A stretch of DNA of 64,000 bases from Carnobacterium pleistocenium FTR1 (GTDB lineage: Bacteria; Bacillota; Bacilli; Lactobacillales; Carnobacteriaceae). Shown here in pieces: positions 1-8,568 of this stretch (its first letter is position 1; each line of letters begins with the position of its first letter). The notes beneath the pieces were generated by a model that saw nothing but the letters and a program-made list of their open reading frames with translations, was not told the DNA's origin and ran no database searches. The DNA lies in the NCBI RefSeq assembly GCF_000744285.1, contig NZ_JQLQ01000002.1, forward strand, positions 1,922,001 to 1,986,000, written 5' to 3'. Both the position numbers and the translations under genes were made by a program.

Positions 1-1755
1 TACTAATTCTTTTATCAGATAATGTAATGGGTAACCATATTCTCGTTTTAATAACTGAAATTCTTGTTCAATAATCGATTTTTGGCTATTGGCTTTTTCA
101 CTTTGAGACTGTTTTTCATTTAATTCAAGAATCACTTGATCGATTTCTGCAAGTTTTTCTCTCCATTGTTTTCGGATCTCCGTTTGCTGGATATATTCTT
201 CAAACGAATATGGATATTCTTTGATTTCTTCTTTTTTACTTACAATCTTTCTTTTCTTAATCATTGACCATATACTATAAAAAGCTGATCCCAAACCAAT
301 AACTATGAGTAGTAAGCCAATTTCATTAGAAAGATATTGACCTAACGCACTTAAGAGTAGTCCACCTATTAAGCTAACAAGGTTTTTCTTGCTGAATGAA
401 TTTATCCTTTTCTTTGCTACCTTAGTATCCGCAAACTGATTAAAATTGCTCTTTTCTAACTGATCGTTTACTTCTTGGTAGGTTTGATTATTCCAAAGTC
501 GTTTTTCCAATTTATCAAGTTGATCCCCTAAGGATTCTTGTTGAAAATTCAAAAACGCTATACGTTCGATTAATTGTTTTTCACATAAATTAATTTGATT
601 TTGTTTATCGTGTAATTCATTTAATTTATTTCGACTCTCCACTGTTATAACAGCAGGTATATCTTGTAGCTCCTGTAGCCCCAGTTGTTGCTTTTCACGT
701 AAAAATTGATATTCAGTCTCTGAAAGGGTTTCTTTAATAAACCCTACCTCTTGTAACGTTGCTTGGATATCATCTAACTGATCCATTAACTGAGTAATTT
801 TATCCCTATGTTCAATAAAGATTTTTAAAGACCGGGTCTCTTCAGTCTTGTTGTTAAGATAATTCAGCTTTTCTTGTTGTTGGTTAATGGTTAATTTTAG
901 TTGATTTATTTCTTGATTGTAATGGTTCAGCTGATACAATCCATCTTTAGGCAATTCAACTGAATGTTCTTTCTTTATTTGCTGCTGAATATCTTGCATT
1001 TCACTAAAAAGGACCCAGTTATTTTCTAATTGGTTTAACTTAACTAATTTATCTTCATAATGAGTTTGTTGTTCTTTAAAACTAATTAACTCTTTTTCTA
1101 AGTTATCCTTTTCAAGCAACCAATTCATATACTGACTATTTTTTTCTTTAGCTAATTTCATCTGTTTTCTTTTCGCTTCAACTTCTGCCATTTTTTTATT
1201 GATAATAGTTACGCGCCCATTAGGTTTAAACAACTTGCTTGCTTCTACTTGGAACTTATCTGCAACCTTTAATAACTGTTCATTTCCAATTGTTCCTACA
1301 CTTAAAAAGTAGCGATTTAATTTTTCACGATTTAACTGTTGTACTTTTTGCAGTCCAGTTAAATTAAAAGAGAATAAAGCTTGATAGGTTGCTTTATCAA
1401 GTCCAGATAAAATCTTTTCCAGAAAGTCTTCTCCGCCCGTTTCACCGCTAGCAAAAGTTATTGTCACGTTTCCGTTAGCTTTTCCTCTTACACGTTCAAT
1501 TTGAACATCTCCATATTGAGTTCCAGTCAAAAAGAGCCTTCCGCCATACTGACTGCTGCTTTTAGGCTCGTACCTCAGCTCGGAACTTATCTTAGAAGGA
1601 AATCCAAAAAGAATACTATGAATAAACGACATGATTGTAGTTTTTCCTGCTTCATTTTCACCATAAAATAATTGCAAATTAGTTATATTTTCAATTTTGT
1701 GATCTACCCATTTTCCATAGCCATATATTTCAATTGATTCAATCTTCAAGATCAT
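1..1755 (-). CDS. yhaN: YhaN-like AAA ATPase, SbcC-related (3' end outside window)
   Basis: The first 585 codons of a large ATPase; the open frame runs off position 1, so the C-terminal part is missing. I translated it from ATG at 1755. A Walker A motif, GENEAGKTT, lies at residues 32-40. Long glutamine- and lysine-rich coiled coil follows, interrupted near residues 459-500 by a hydrophobic hairpin consistent with two membrane passes, then more coiled coil. This is the layout of Bacillus YhaN. The start overlaps the last 17 bases of yhaO, so the two are translationally coupled, as expected for an SbcC/SbcD-like pair. By family it is probably a DNA end-processing or repair ATPase at the membrane; that role is inferred. 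Confidence 0.88.
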   Translation of the reverse strand, partial: MILKIESIEIYGYGKWVDHKIENITNLQLFYGENEAGKTTIMSFIHSILFGFPSKISSELRYEPKSSSQYGGRLFLTGTQYGDVQIERVRGKANGNVTITFASGETGGEDFLEKILSGLDKATYQALFSFNLTGLQKVQQLNREKLNRYFLSVGTIGNEQLLKVADKFQVEASKLFKPNGRVTIINKKMAEVEAKRKQMKLAKEKNSQYMNWLLEKDNLEKELISFKEQQTHYEDKLVKLNQLENNWVLFSEMQDIQQQIKKEHSVELPKDGLYQLNHYNQEINQLKLTINQQQEKLNYLNNKTEETRSLKIFIEHRDKITQLMDQLDDIQATLQEVGFIKETLSETEYQFLREKQQLGLQELQDIPAVITVESRNKLNELHDKQNQINLCEKQLIERIAFLNFQQESLGDQLDKLEKRLWNNQTYQEVNDQLEKSNFNQFADTKVAKKRINSFSKKNLVSLIGGLLLSALGQYLSNEIGLLLIVIGLGSAFYSIWSMIKKRKIVSKKEEIKEYPYSFEEYIQQTEIRKQWREKLAEIDQVILELNEKQSQSEKANSQKSIIEQEFQLLKREYGYPLHYLIKELV

Positions 1756-2983
1756 CACTTCTTTCAAATCCTAGTTGGTTACGAACCAATTCTATAGCTT
1801 CTAGCACTATTTTTTTTCGATAGTGTTCTTCACGTGTTTCTACAACTTCTTCAATCCCTGGGAAATCAAAAAGTGCATTAGTTGATTCGTTAAATAGATT
1901 TTCTTTTTCAATTTCACTTTGTACTTTAGCCCATTGTTCTGGAAAAAGCTTTTGAATAGCAGGTATATGATTTTCAATTTTCATTTGTAATTCTATCTTG
2001 TGAACCCAGACGAAAGTTTCTGTTTTCGAAATTTGCTGTAAAGCTTCTACTATTTCACCTTGCTGGATTTTTTTTACAACTCCTTCAAGCAAACATTCGC
2101 TGTCTATTAAACGAATCGAAAGAAAAAGGCTATATTTTTCATTTTTTTGTTCTTCAATAGTTGTTTTTAAAGCTTTATAAACCTCATCTAAATTTTTCAT
2201 TTCCTTAACAGAGAGTTCAATAGTCTTCCATTGAATGGCTGCGGTAGAGCAAAATTCAGTTAGTACACCTGATTCAGCTAAATTTACTAATTCAAATCCT
2301 TTTTCTCCACTTTCTTTACTGCTTCTTCCTTGAGTATTTCCAGGATAGATAATAGGAGGGTTTTCAGCTAAATGGTGTCGTTTATGAATATGACCTAAAG
2401 CCCAATAATCATACTTCTTACTTCTTAACTCTGAAAGTGTAAACGGAGCATAATTTCCATGTTCTGAATCTAGACCTTCTGAAAAGCCATGCAGTAATCC
2501 TATATGATAAGTCGCTTGAGGATGTTTTTCTGGATAATCATTGATTTTTCTTTCAAGAATCCATCTTTTATCATAACTAAAGCCGGTAATAGCTATTTGT
2601 TCATTTCCCTTAGTCATAAGCCATTTTGTTTCTACTTGTTCATTAAATAAAATAACATTATCCGGCATATCTAAATGTAATCCCGTATTTTCGATGTAAT
2701 CATGATTGCCATGCAATAGATATACGGGTATTTTTAATTCGTTCAGCCTTTCCATTTCATTTCGTAAATAGGCTTGTGCTTTAACACTTCGTTCATCATT
2801 ATCATAAATATCTCCAACTAGACAAACAAAATCTACATTTTTTTTAATTGCACTATCTACAATACTGGTTAAAGCAGAAAATGTAGATAAATAAATAGCA
2901 TTCCAAATAAAATCAGGCAAACCCTTTAAACCAATAAAAGGACTGTCCAAATGTAAATCAGCTGCATGAATAAACTTAACCAT
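1739..2983 (-). CDS. yhaO: YhaO-like metallophosphoesterase, SbcD-type DNA repair nuclease
   Basis: A 414-residue calcineurin-like phosphoesterase. The metal-binding series is visible in order: AADLHLDSPF near residue 7, GDIYDND at 57-63, HGNHDY at 91-96 and ALGHIHKRHH near 195. This matches SbcD/Mre11-type nucleases. It sits directly upstream of the YhaN-like ATPase and overlaps it, so the two probably form one nuclease-ATPase complex acting on DNA ends. The ATG at 2983 follows AAGGAG at a rather long spacing of about 13 bases. Family assignment is firm; the exact substrate is unknown. Confidence 0.9.
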   Translation of the reverse strand: MVKFIHAADLHLDSPFIGLKGLPDFIWNAIYLSTFSALTSIVDSAIKKNVDFVCLVGDIYDNDERSVKAQAYLRNEMERLNELKIPVYLLHGNHDYIENTGLHLDMPDNVILFNEQVETKWLMTKGNEQIAITGFSYDKRWILERKINDYPEKHPQATYHIGLLHGFSEGLDSEHGNYAPFTLSELRSKKYDYWALGHIHKRHHLAENPPIIYPGNTQGRSSKESGEKGFELVNLAESGVLTEFCSTAAIQWKTIELSVKEMKNLDEVYKALKTTIEEQKNEKYSLFLSIRLIDSECLLEGVVKKIQQGEIVEALQQISKTETFVWVHKIELQMKIENHIPAIQKLFPEQWAKVQSEIEKENLFNESTNALFDFPGIEEVVETREEHYRKKIVLEAIELVRNQLGFERSDDLED

Positions 2984-3050
2984 TTTAGTCTTTTATCTCC
3001 TTCCTTGTACGTTCTATTTTAAAGGGCACATATGTTCCATTAATGTCAGA

Positions 3051-3092
3051 AAAAAAGAACTCACTACTCTTTCATAATAGTGAGTTCTTTTT
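3051..3092 (-). terminator. Rho-independent terminator of yheA
   Basis: A 13-base-pair perfect stem (3054-3066 with 3078-3090) carries a T-tract on the minus strand, just after the yheA stop at 3105. Confidence 0.85.
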
Positions 3093-3104
3093 AATCATCT
3101 ATCA

Positions 3105-3449
3105 TTATGCTTGATAAACATCTTGAACAGGTTTCATAATGATTCGATTTAAATCTTCAATCAACGTACTTAACCGTTGTTCAGATTCCATTAAATCTTT
3201 AATAACTTCATTATCACCAGAAGTTTGCGCTAATTGTTGAGCTTCAGCAATTTCATCTTCAGTAATTTGTTCTCCTGACATTTGCTTTTGTTGCAATTTC
3301 ATTTGAACTTCTTGGAATTCATGATACATTTTGCTAGCTGCTTCATCTTTTTTTACTTCATTAAAAGCGGCCACTAATGTAATGTACTCCTCGCTATCTC
3401 TTAATTCTTTTTCTAAACTGTTAGCTGTATCATAGATATTTGTACTCAT
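3105..3449 (-). CDS. yheA: YheA-like protein of the YlbF/YmcA family (UPF0342)
   Basis: A 114-residue all-helical acidic protein. Its central stretch QMKLQQKQMSGEQIT and its ending LNRIIMKPVQDVY closely resemble Bacillus YheA. The wider YlbF/YmcA family takes part in RNA-processing complexes and competence, but the YheA branch has no assigned function. I chose ATG at 3449, preceded by TTGGAGTG, over an upstream in-frame TTG at 3473. The gene has its own terminator and lies between yhaO and a penicillin-binding protein gene without an obvious operon partner. Confidence 0.85.
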   Translation of the reverse strand: MSTNIYDTANSLEKELRDSEEYITLVAAFNEVKKDEAASKMYHEFQEVQMKLQQKQMSGEQITEDEIAEAQQLAQTSGDNEVIKDLMESEQRLSTLIEDLNRIIMKPVQDVYQA

Positions 3450-3556
3450 AATAAAATTCACACTCCAATTCAAATTTTTGTTTTCATCTTAATTATTATA
3501 TCATTTCACACACTTTTTTTCCAATATTCTCGGCTAAATCATCTGAATTTTACTAT

Positions 3557-5707
3557 TTATTGTGTTACTTTATTTTTAAAGCCATTGAATAAATTCCCAA
3601 TTTTATCCTTCAAAATATCTGATTTTTCTTTTACTTTACCGCCTAATGAATCAACTGTATCTTTTATTTCTTGCTTCCAATCACCAGAATCCACTTCATT
3701 TTTTTCTTCTGCAGCAATAATTTCTGCAGCACTTTCTGTATTAAAAGATGTCAACTCTGTATAAGGTAAAATATTTTCCATTTGTATTTTAAACAATGGA
3801 CCGACACCTGTAGAGCTACCTGTTTCCATATAATGCTCCTCATCCGTTGGATCAAATCCCATCCAAGTCGTGATTACAATATCAGGGGTGTAACCCACTG
3901 TCCATTGATCGGTTGTACCACCTTCGTCATTAAAGGTTACCTCAGTACTCCCAGTTTTACCGGCTATTGTGTAACCTGATGGATTATTGTTTCGTGCTGT
4001 CCCATTTGAAAATACTCCCATCAACATACTCGTCATTTGATCTGCCACTTCTGGAGTAGTAACTTTTTTCTTTTCGGGTTCCGTGTTGTCAGCAATGACA
4101 GCACCTGTAGCATCAACGATTTTAGTAATGAAATGCCCTTCACTCATGACTCCCTCATTAGCGAAAGTTGTATAAGCACTCGCCATCTGAAGTGGGGATA
4201 CGCCTTTACTTAAGCCTCCCAATGCTAACCCTAAGTAGCCATCTCCTTCAGCACCTTCAACAAGAGGTATTCCGAATTCTTCAACTTTTTTAAATCCATT
4301 ATCTAATCCAATTTCATTTAGAAGCCATACGGCAGAGGTATTTTTGCTCTCTGCCAATGCTTGATACATAGGGACTTCTCCTTCATATTGATAGTCAAAA
4401 TTTTCAGGAGTATAGTTATCTTCACCATATGAAATCGGCTCATCAACAAGCATTGAATCAATCGTGTATCCTTGTTCTAGAGCCTCAGTATAAACAGCTA
4501 AAGGCTTCATGATAGAACCAGGCTGTCTGACTGTTTGTGTAGCATAATTAAACCCTCTAAATGTATGCTCTTTTCGTCCTCCATATATCGCAAAAACTCC
4601 GCCTGTTTTTGGGTCTAACGCCACAGAACCGCTCTCTAAAATTGTCCCATCTTCTGCATTTTGAAATAAATAATTATTTTCATAAGACTCATCCATCGCA
4701 CGTTGGTAATCTTGATTTAATGAAGTATAAACTTTATATCCTTTATTTAAGACTTCTTCTTCACTTAAACCGTATGTGTAGATGGCCTCACTCAGTACAG
4801 CATCAAAGTAAGAAGGGTATTGATACCCCTCTTTTCCCGAATAGGCATCTACTAATGTTAGTCCTGTAGCTTTTATTGCATCGACTTCTTCTAAGGGCAC
4901 AATTTCATTTGTCCCCATTAAGTCCAGTACCGTATTTCTTCGAGAAATAGCCGCATCATAATTATCAATAGGATTATAATTTGTAGGAGCTTTTAACATC
5001 CCAGCTATTGTTGCCGCTTCTGATAAAGTAGTATCAACTGCAGATTTTCCAAAATATTTTTGCGAAGCGTCCTCTACCCCCCATACTCCATTTCCAAAGT
5101 ACGAATTATTAAGGTACATTTCTAAAATTTCATCTTTAGTATAGACTTTTTCAATTTCAATAGCTAAAAAGAGTTCTTTTAATTTACGAATAAAGGTTTG
5201 ATCTAATGTCAAATAAGCATTTTTAGCTAATTGTTGGGTAATCGTGCTCCCGCCACCAACGATATTCCCTCCATTAATAACATACCCAACGGCCGCCCTT
5301 GCAATCCCAATTGGGTCAAAACCTGAGTGTTTATAAAAGCGTTTATCCTCAGTTGAAATAACAGATTTTTCAATAGATTCAGATATATTATCAATCGAAA
5401 CAAAGGTCCCCTTTTGTGAATAAAGTGTCCCGGCTTCTTCGTTATTGACATCATAAATCGTCGTTGTTTGTTCCAAACCTGCTTTTAGCGTAGAAACGTT
5501 TGCAGTTTTTGCTAAAAATAATAAATACGTACTGGCTACTAAAGCCATAGTTAACATAACTAAAAAAATTAGTTTATTAACATGATATCTTTTCCAAAAT
5601 CGTTGCCGTTTTTGATGAAACTTTATCAGATAAGGTTTCACCCATTTCCAAAAAACAAGCAAGTTTCTTTTTATCTTAGTTAAAAAAGGGGATTCATTCA
5701 TTCGCAT
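3557..5707 (-). CDS. Class A penicillin-binding protein (PBP1A/2A family)
   Basis: A 716-residue bifunctional peptidoglycan synthase. A basic cytoplasmic tail is followed by one membrane anchor near residues 46-65. The GT51 transglycosylase domain has EDKRFYKH starting at residue 120 and GGGSTITQQLAKN near 151-163. The transpeptidase domain has the three expected motifs: SIMK at 398-401 (active-site serine), SKN at 454-456 and KTGST at 584. It polymerises lipid II and cross-links peptides outside the membrane. It resembles Bacillus PbpF and streptococcal PBP2a. ATG at 5707 is only about four bases from AAGGA, so the ATG two codons later (5701) may be the real start. Confidence 0.93.
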   Translation of the reverse strand: MRMNESPFLTKIKRNLLVFWKWVKPYLIKFHQKRQRFWKRYHVNKLIFLVMLTMALVASTYLLFLAKTANVSTLKAGLEQTTTIYDVNNEEAGTLYSQKGTFVSIDNISESIEKSVISTEDKRFYKHSGFDPIGIARAAVGYVINGGNIVGGGSTITQQLAKNAYLTLDQTFIRKLKELFLAIEIEKVYTKDEILEMYLNNSYFGNGVWGVEDASQKYFGKSAVDTTLSEAATIAGMLKAPTNYNPIDNYDAAISRRNTVLDLMGTNEIVPLEEVDAIKATGLTLVDAYSGKEGYQYPSYFDAVLSEAIYTYGLSEEEVLNKGYKVYTSLNQDYQRAMDESYENNYLFQNAEDGTILESGSVALDPKTGGVFAIYGGRKEHTFRGFNYATQTVRQPGSIMKPLAVYTEALEQGYTIDSMLVDEPISYGEDNYTPENFDYQYEGEVPMYQALAESKNTSAVWLLNEIGLDNGFKKVEEFGIPLVEGAEGDGYLGLALGGLSKGVSPLQMASAYTTFANEGVMSEGHFITKIVDATGAVIADNTEPEKKKVTTPEVADQMTSMLMGVFSNGTARNNNPSGYTIAGKTGSTEVTFNDEGGTTDQWTVGYTPDIVITTWMGFDPTDEEHYMETGSSTGVGPLFKIQMENILPYTELTSFNTESAAEIIAAEEKNEVDSGDWKQEIKDTVDSLGGKVKEKSDILKDKIGNLFNGFKNKVTQ

Positions 5708-5932
5708 TCATTCCTTAATAGTAATTTTTTAAATTGACCTTAGTTTTACTTAGTGTATCAAAAAAATATTAAAGACACATCCTACTTAAGGAGGGCATGT
5801 TTAAAATCAAATAATTTACTTAGTTTTTTATACATTTTTCTTTATCATTTTACCATATTGATGTAGAGTAAAGTTAAAGACTTTGTTAAAATGAAAAAGC
5901 AGATTTATTGTTTGATCTAAGTTTAATAATTA
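5708..5932. other. Intergenic stretch between divergent PBP and CNNM genes
   Basis: This AT-rich stretch is the left part of a 468-base gap and must hold the divergent promoters. I could not identify a convincing -35/-10 pair on either strand. Confidence 0.4.
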
Positions 5933-6052
5933 AGGATGAGGTGAGAACTTGGGACAGAAAATAAAATAGGGGGATTAGTTTATCAAAAGAATAGTCTAAT
6001 TTTTAATGCTAGTTCTTTTGGTTCCTTTCAACTTTGTACTTATCCTCATCCT
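5933..6052. repeat. Imperfect palindromic element, possible leader structure or degenerate repeat
   Basis: A perfect 9-base inverted repeat (AGGATGAGG at 5933-5941, CCTCATCCT at 6044-6052) encloses about 100 bases. Inside, AGAACT at 5944-5949 can pair with AGTTCT at 6011-6016, competing with a local AAAAGAA/TTCTTTT stem. It lies upstream of the plus-strand CNNM gene. It could be a leader RNA or a decayed palindromic repeat; I do not recognise a known riboswitch. Confidence 0.35.
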
Positions 6053-6132
6053 GTGGAATTTACGGTTTAATAATTGAAATGCTCTTTGTATGAAAACCAA
6101 ACATCACTAAATATCATTAGAAACCATATTAC

Positions 6133-6178
6133 AAGGAGGTGAAGTCTACGTTATCACTTCAACGTAGACAACAATTTG
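6133..6178 (+). promoter_or_regulatory. Shine-Dalgarno and TTG start separated by a perfect hairpin
   Basis: AAGGAGGTGA at 6133-6142 is a near-perfect ribosome binding site, but the only usable in-frame start is TTG at 6176, about 36 bases away. Between them lies a 9-base-pair perfect stem (GTCTACGTT 6144-6152, AACGTAGAC 6161-6169) with an 8-base loop. If folded, it would reduce the effective spacing to about 10 bases. Confidence 0.6.
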
Positions 6179-7513
6179 TCAATTACAACTGGAATCATTG
6201 TATTCTTTATTATTTTATTTCTCGCATCACTATTCGTAATGTCGGAATTTGTACTAGTCCGTATTCGTCCGTCAAGATTGGATTACTTAATTGAAAATGG
6301 CGATAAACGAGCTATTCTATTAAAAAAAATGACACAAAAATTAGATACTTATCTCTCAGCTACCCAACTGGGTGTGACGATAACTTCATTAGCAATTGGT
6401 TGGTTAGGAGATCCTACTTTTGGTCGCTTATTCGATCTTATGTTTTCATCTTTTTCTATTCCATCTTCTGCTTCAACAATTGCTTCCATTATTTTATCTT
6501 TTACCATTCTAACTTCTCTTCAAGTTATTATTGGAGAACTGGTACCTAAAAATATTGCAATTAATAAGACAGAACAAATTGGGCTCTTTATTGCCAAGCC
6601 TTTACAGGCATGGTACCGTATCATGTATCCTTTAGTATATTTATTGAATCGTGTCGCAAATAGTATTTCACGTCGAATTGGTATGAAAAACATCAGCGAG
6701 CCTGAAGAAGGTGTTTCTGAAGAAGAGCTTCGCATAATTATGGGAGAAAGTCTAAAAAGTGGCGAAATTAATCGTGATGAATATCAATTTGTAGAAAACG
6801 TATTTGCATTTGACGATCGAATGAGTCGTGAAATCATGGTACCTCGTACGGAAATGGTAACCGTATCAACATCAATGACTCTAAGAGAAATAGCTCAATT
6901 AGTTAGTAAAGAACGCTTTACCCGTTATCCGGTAATCAAAGATGGCGACAAAGATATTGTATTAGGGATCATAAATACAAAAGAAATTTTTGCTGTCTAT
7001 GTGGACGCTGTCGAAGCAAAATTGTCTGAGACGTTTAGCTTTGCAGAGTACATTAGACCCATTATTTCTGTTATTGAGACCATTCCTATTAAAGAACTTC
7101 TAGTTAAAATGCAAAAAGAACGGAATCAAATCGCCGTTCTTGTTGATGAATACGGTGGAACCAGCGGTATTATTTCAATGGAAGATATTGTTGAAGAAAT
7201 TGTTGGCGATATTAGTGATGACTATGAAGTTGTCGGTGAGCCAGAAATCAAAAAAATTGGCGACCATCATTATCGTGTGAGTGCAAGAATGTTGATTGAT
7301 GATGTAAATGATATTTTTGGTCTTTCTATTGAAGAAGAAGATGTCGATACCATCGGTGGCTGGATGATGAATCAAAAATATGATATTTCTATCGGCGAAG
7401 AACTAACCTTTAATAATCATATTTTTATAGTTATCAAAGCTGGTAATGGAACACTTGAAGTCATTGATATCTTAAAGAAAACTCCGCAAGTCGCTATGAA
7501 TGAAATAAATTAA
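6176..7513 (+). CDS. CNNM/HlyC-CorC family membrane protein with CBS domains
   Basis: A 445-residue protein. The N-terminal DUF21 (CNNM) membrane domain has about four hydrophobic segments in residues 1-150 and contains QLGVTITSLAIGWLGDP. Two CBS motifs follow at roughly 210-330, including VLVDEYGGTSGIISMEDIVE, and a C-terminal CorC/HlyC domain occupies about 345-435. Bacterial CNNM/CorC proteins are linked to magnesium and cobalt efflux or sodium-coupled magnesium transport; the hemolysin label is historical. TTG at 6176 is chosen because the next ATG (residue 22) would delete part of the first membrane segment. It is the only plus-strand gene in the first 50 kb. Confidence 0.88.
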   Translation: MSITTGIIVFFIILFLASLFVMSEFVLVRIRPSRLDYLIENGDKRAILLKKMTQKLDTYLSATQLGVTITSLAIGWLGDPTFGRLFDLMFSSFSIPSSASTIASIILSFTILTSLQVIIGELVPKNIAINKTEQIGLFIAKPLQAWYRIMYPLVYLLNRVANSISRRIGMKNISEPEEGVSEEELRIIMGESLKSGEINRDEYQFVENVFAFDDRMSREIMVPRTEMVTVSTSMTLREIAQLVSKERFTRYPVIKDGDKDIVLGIINTKEIFAVYVDAVEAKLSETFSFAEYIRPIISVIETIPIKELLVKMQKERNQIAVLVDEYGGTSGIISMEDIVEEIVGDISDDYEVVGEPEIKKIGDHHYRVSARMLIDDVNDIFGLSIEEEDVDTIGGWMMNQKYDISIGEELTFNNHIFIVIKAGNGTLEVIDILKKTPQVAMNEIN

Positions 7514-7524
7514 CTTATTTCTAA

Positions 7525-7573
7525 AAATGTAAAAGAGCACCGCGCTAATTCAGCGCGGTGCTCTTTTACATTT
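7525..7573. terminator. Bidirectional terminator between convergent genes
   Basis: A perfect 22-base-pair stem (7525-7546 with 7552-7573) has a 5-base loop and A/T-rich flanks on both sides. It serves the CNNM gene (plus) and nrnA (minus). Confidence 0.93.
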
Positions 7574-7605
7574 AACATTTTTTCACTATTCTGCTTTGAC
7601 TTTCT

Positions 7606-8556
7606 TTAACTTTGCTCAGCTACTTGAATCAATTGCTGAATAATTTGATTTACTTCAAGTAAATCCTTGGCGTTGGCGCCACTCGCTAGTGGATGGCCTC
7701 CGCCATCATGTTTTTTTGCTACTTCATTAATAATGGGACCTTTAGAACGTAATCGACAACGGAAACGACCATCTGGTTGTTCAACGAATATCCCCCACAA
7801 AACAACTTCTTCCAGTGTACTAGGTAAAGAAACGATTGCAGAAGTTTCGGCATCTTTGACGCCAAATTGTTCCATAATAGCTTTAGTCAAAATAACTTTA
7901 CCTACACCCGAAGCATGAATATCTATGTTTTGTAAAACATATCCAGATAATTGAGCTACTTTTCGAGACATTGCAGTCATTTTACGATTGATTTCATCAG
8001 GTTTAAAAGGAAATTCCATTAAATCAGCCACGATACGCATCGTTTTAGATGTGGTAGCTGGATATAAAAATCGGCCAGTATCTCCGACAATACCCGCATA
8101 CAATAACTCAGCAGCTTTAGTCGTCATTATTAATTCATTTTTATAATGAAAACAAAAATCTGCAATAATTTCACTTGAGCTACTGGCTTTCGTATTCACT
8201 ACAGTAATATCTCCATAATCATCATCATTAGGATGGTGATCCATTTTGATTAAAATTTTACCTTGGCTGTATCTTTCATCACTGATACGCGGTGTATTTG
8301 CAGTATCCGTCACAATAACTAAAGCTTCCTGATAAGCTTCATCTGGAACGTCATCCATTTCAGTTAAATAATTCAAATCACCTACTGGACCACCTGCTTT
8401 TAACACTTTTTTAGTTGGAAAACTAGCTTTTAATATTTCTGCCAGTCCCCCTTGAGATCCAAGAGCATCTGGATCGGGATTTTTATGTCTATGAATAATA
8501 ACCGTTTCCGATTCTTTAATTGCTTCAAATATTTGATTATATAGTCTTATCGTCAT
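7606..8556 (-). CDS. nrnA: Bifunctional oligoribonuclease and pAp phosphatase NrnA (DHH family)
   Basis: A 316-residue DHH/DHHA1 phosphoesterase. Motifs in order are HKNPDPDALGS near residues 24-34, DTANTPR near 89, KMDHHPND near 110 and the DHHA1 glycine-rich GGGHPLASGA near 283. NrnA degrades nanoRNAs of two to five nucleotides and dephosphorylates 3'-phosphoadenosine 5'-phosphate in the cytoplasm. ATG at 8556 follows AAAGGGG. The order nrnA-ytoI-ytkL matches the Bacillus ytqI region, which supports the assignment. It is probably cotranscribed with ytoI, 12 bases upstream. Confidence 0.93.
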   Translation of the reverse strand: MTIRLYNQIFEAIKESETVIIHRHKNPDPDALGSQGGLAEILKASFPTKKVLKAGGPVGDLNYLTEMDDVPDEAYQEALVIVTDTANTPRISDERYSQGKILIKMDHHPNDDDYGDITVVNTKASSSSEIIADFCFHYKNELIMTTKAAELLYAGIVGDTGRFLYPATTSKTMRIVADLMEFPFKPDEINRKMTAMSRKVAQLSGYVLQNIDIHASGVGKVILTKAIMEQFGVKDAETSAIVSLPSTLEEVVLWGIFVEQPDGRFRCRLRSKGPIINEVAKKHDGGGHPLASGANAKDLLEVNQIIQQLIQVAEQS

Positions 8557-8568
8557 TATTTTTCCCCT

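Noticed and set aside
4561-4869. 102-codon plus-strand ORF opposite the penicillin-binding protein gene
   Set aside because: Lies wholly inside an intact catalytic gene, without a ribosome binding site.
5933-6052. M-box magnesium riboswitch or yybP-ykoY manganese riboswitch ahead of a cation-related gene
   Set aside because: The conserved cores of both riboswitches are absent.
6139-6175. Alternative GTG start within the Shine-Dalgarno sequence
   Set aside because: It is in another frame than the CNNM protein and gives a short peptide without similarity to anything known.
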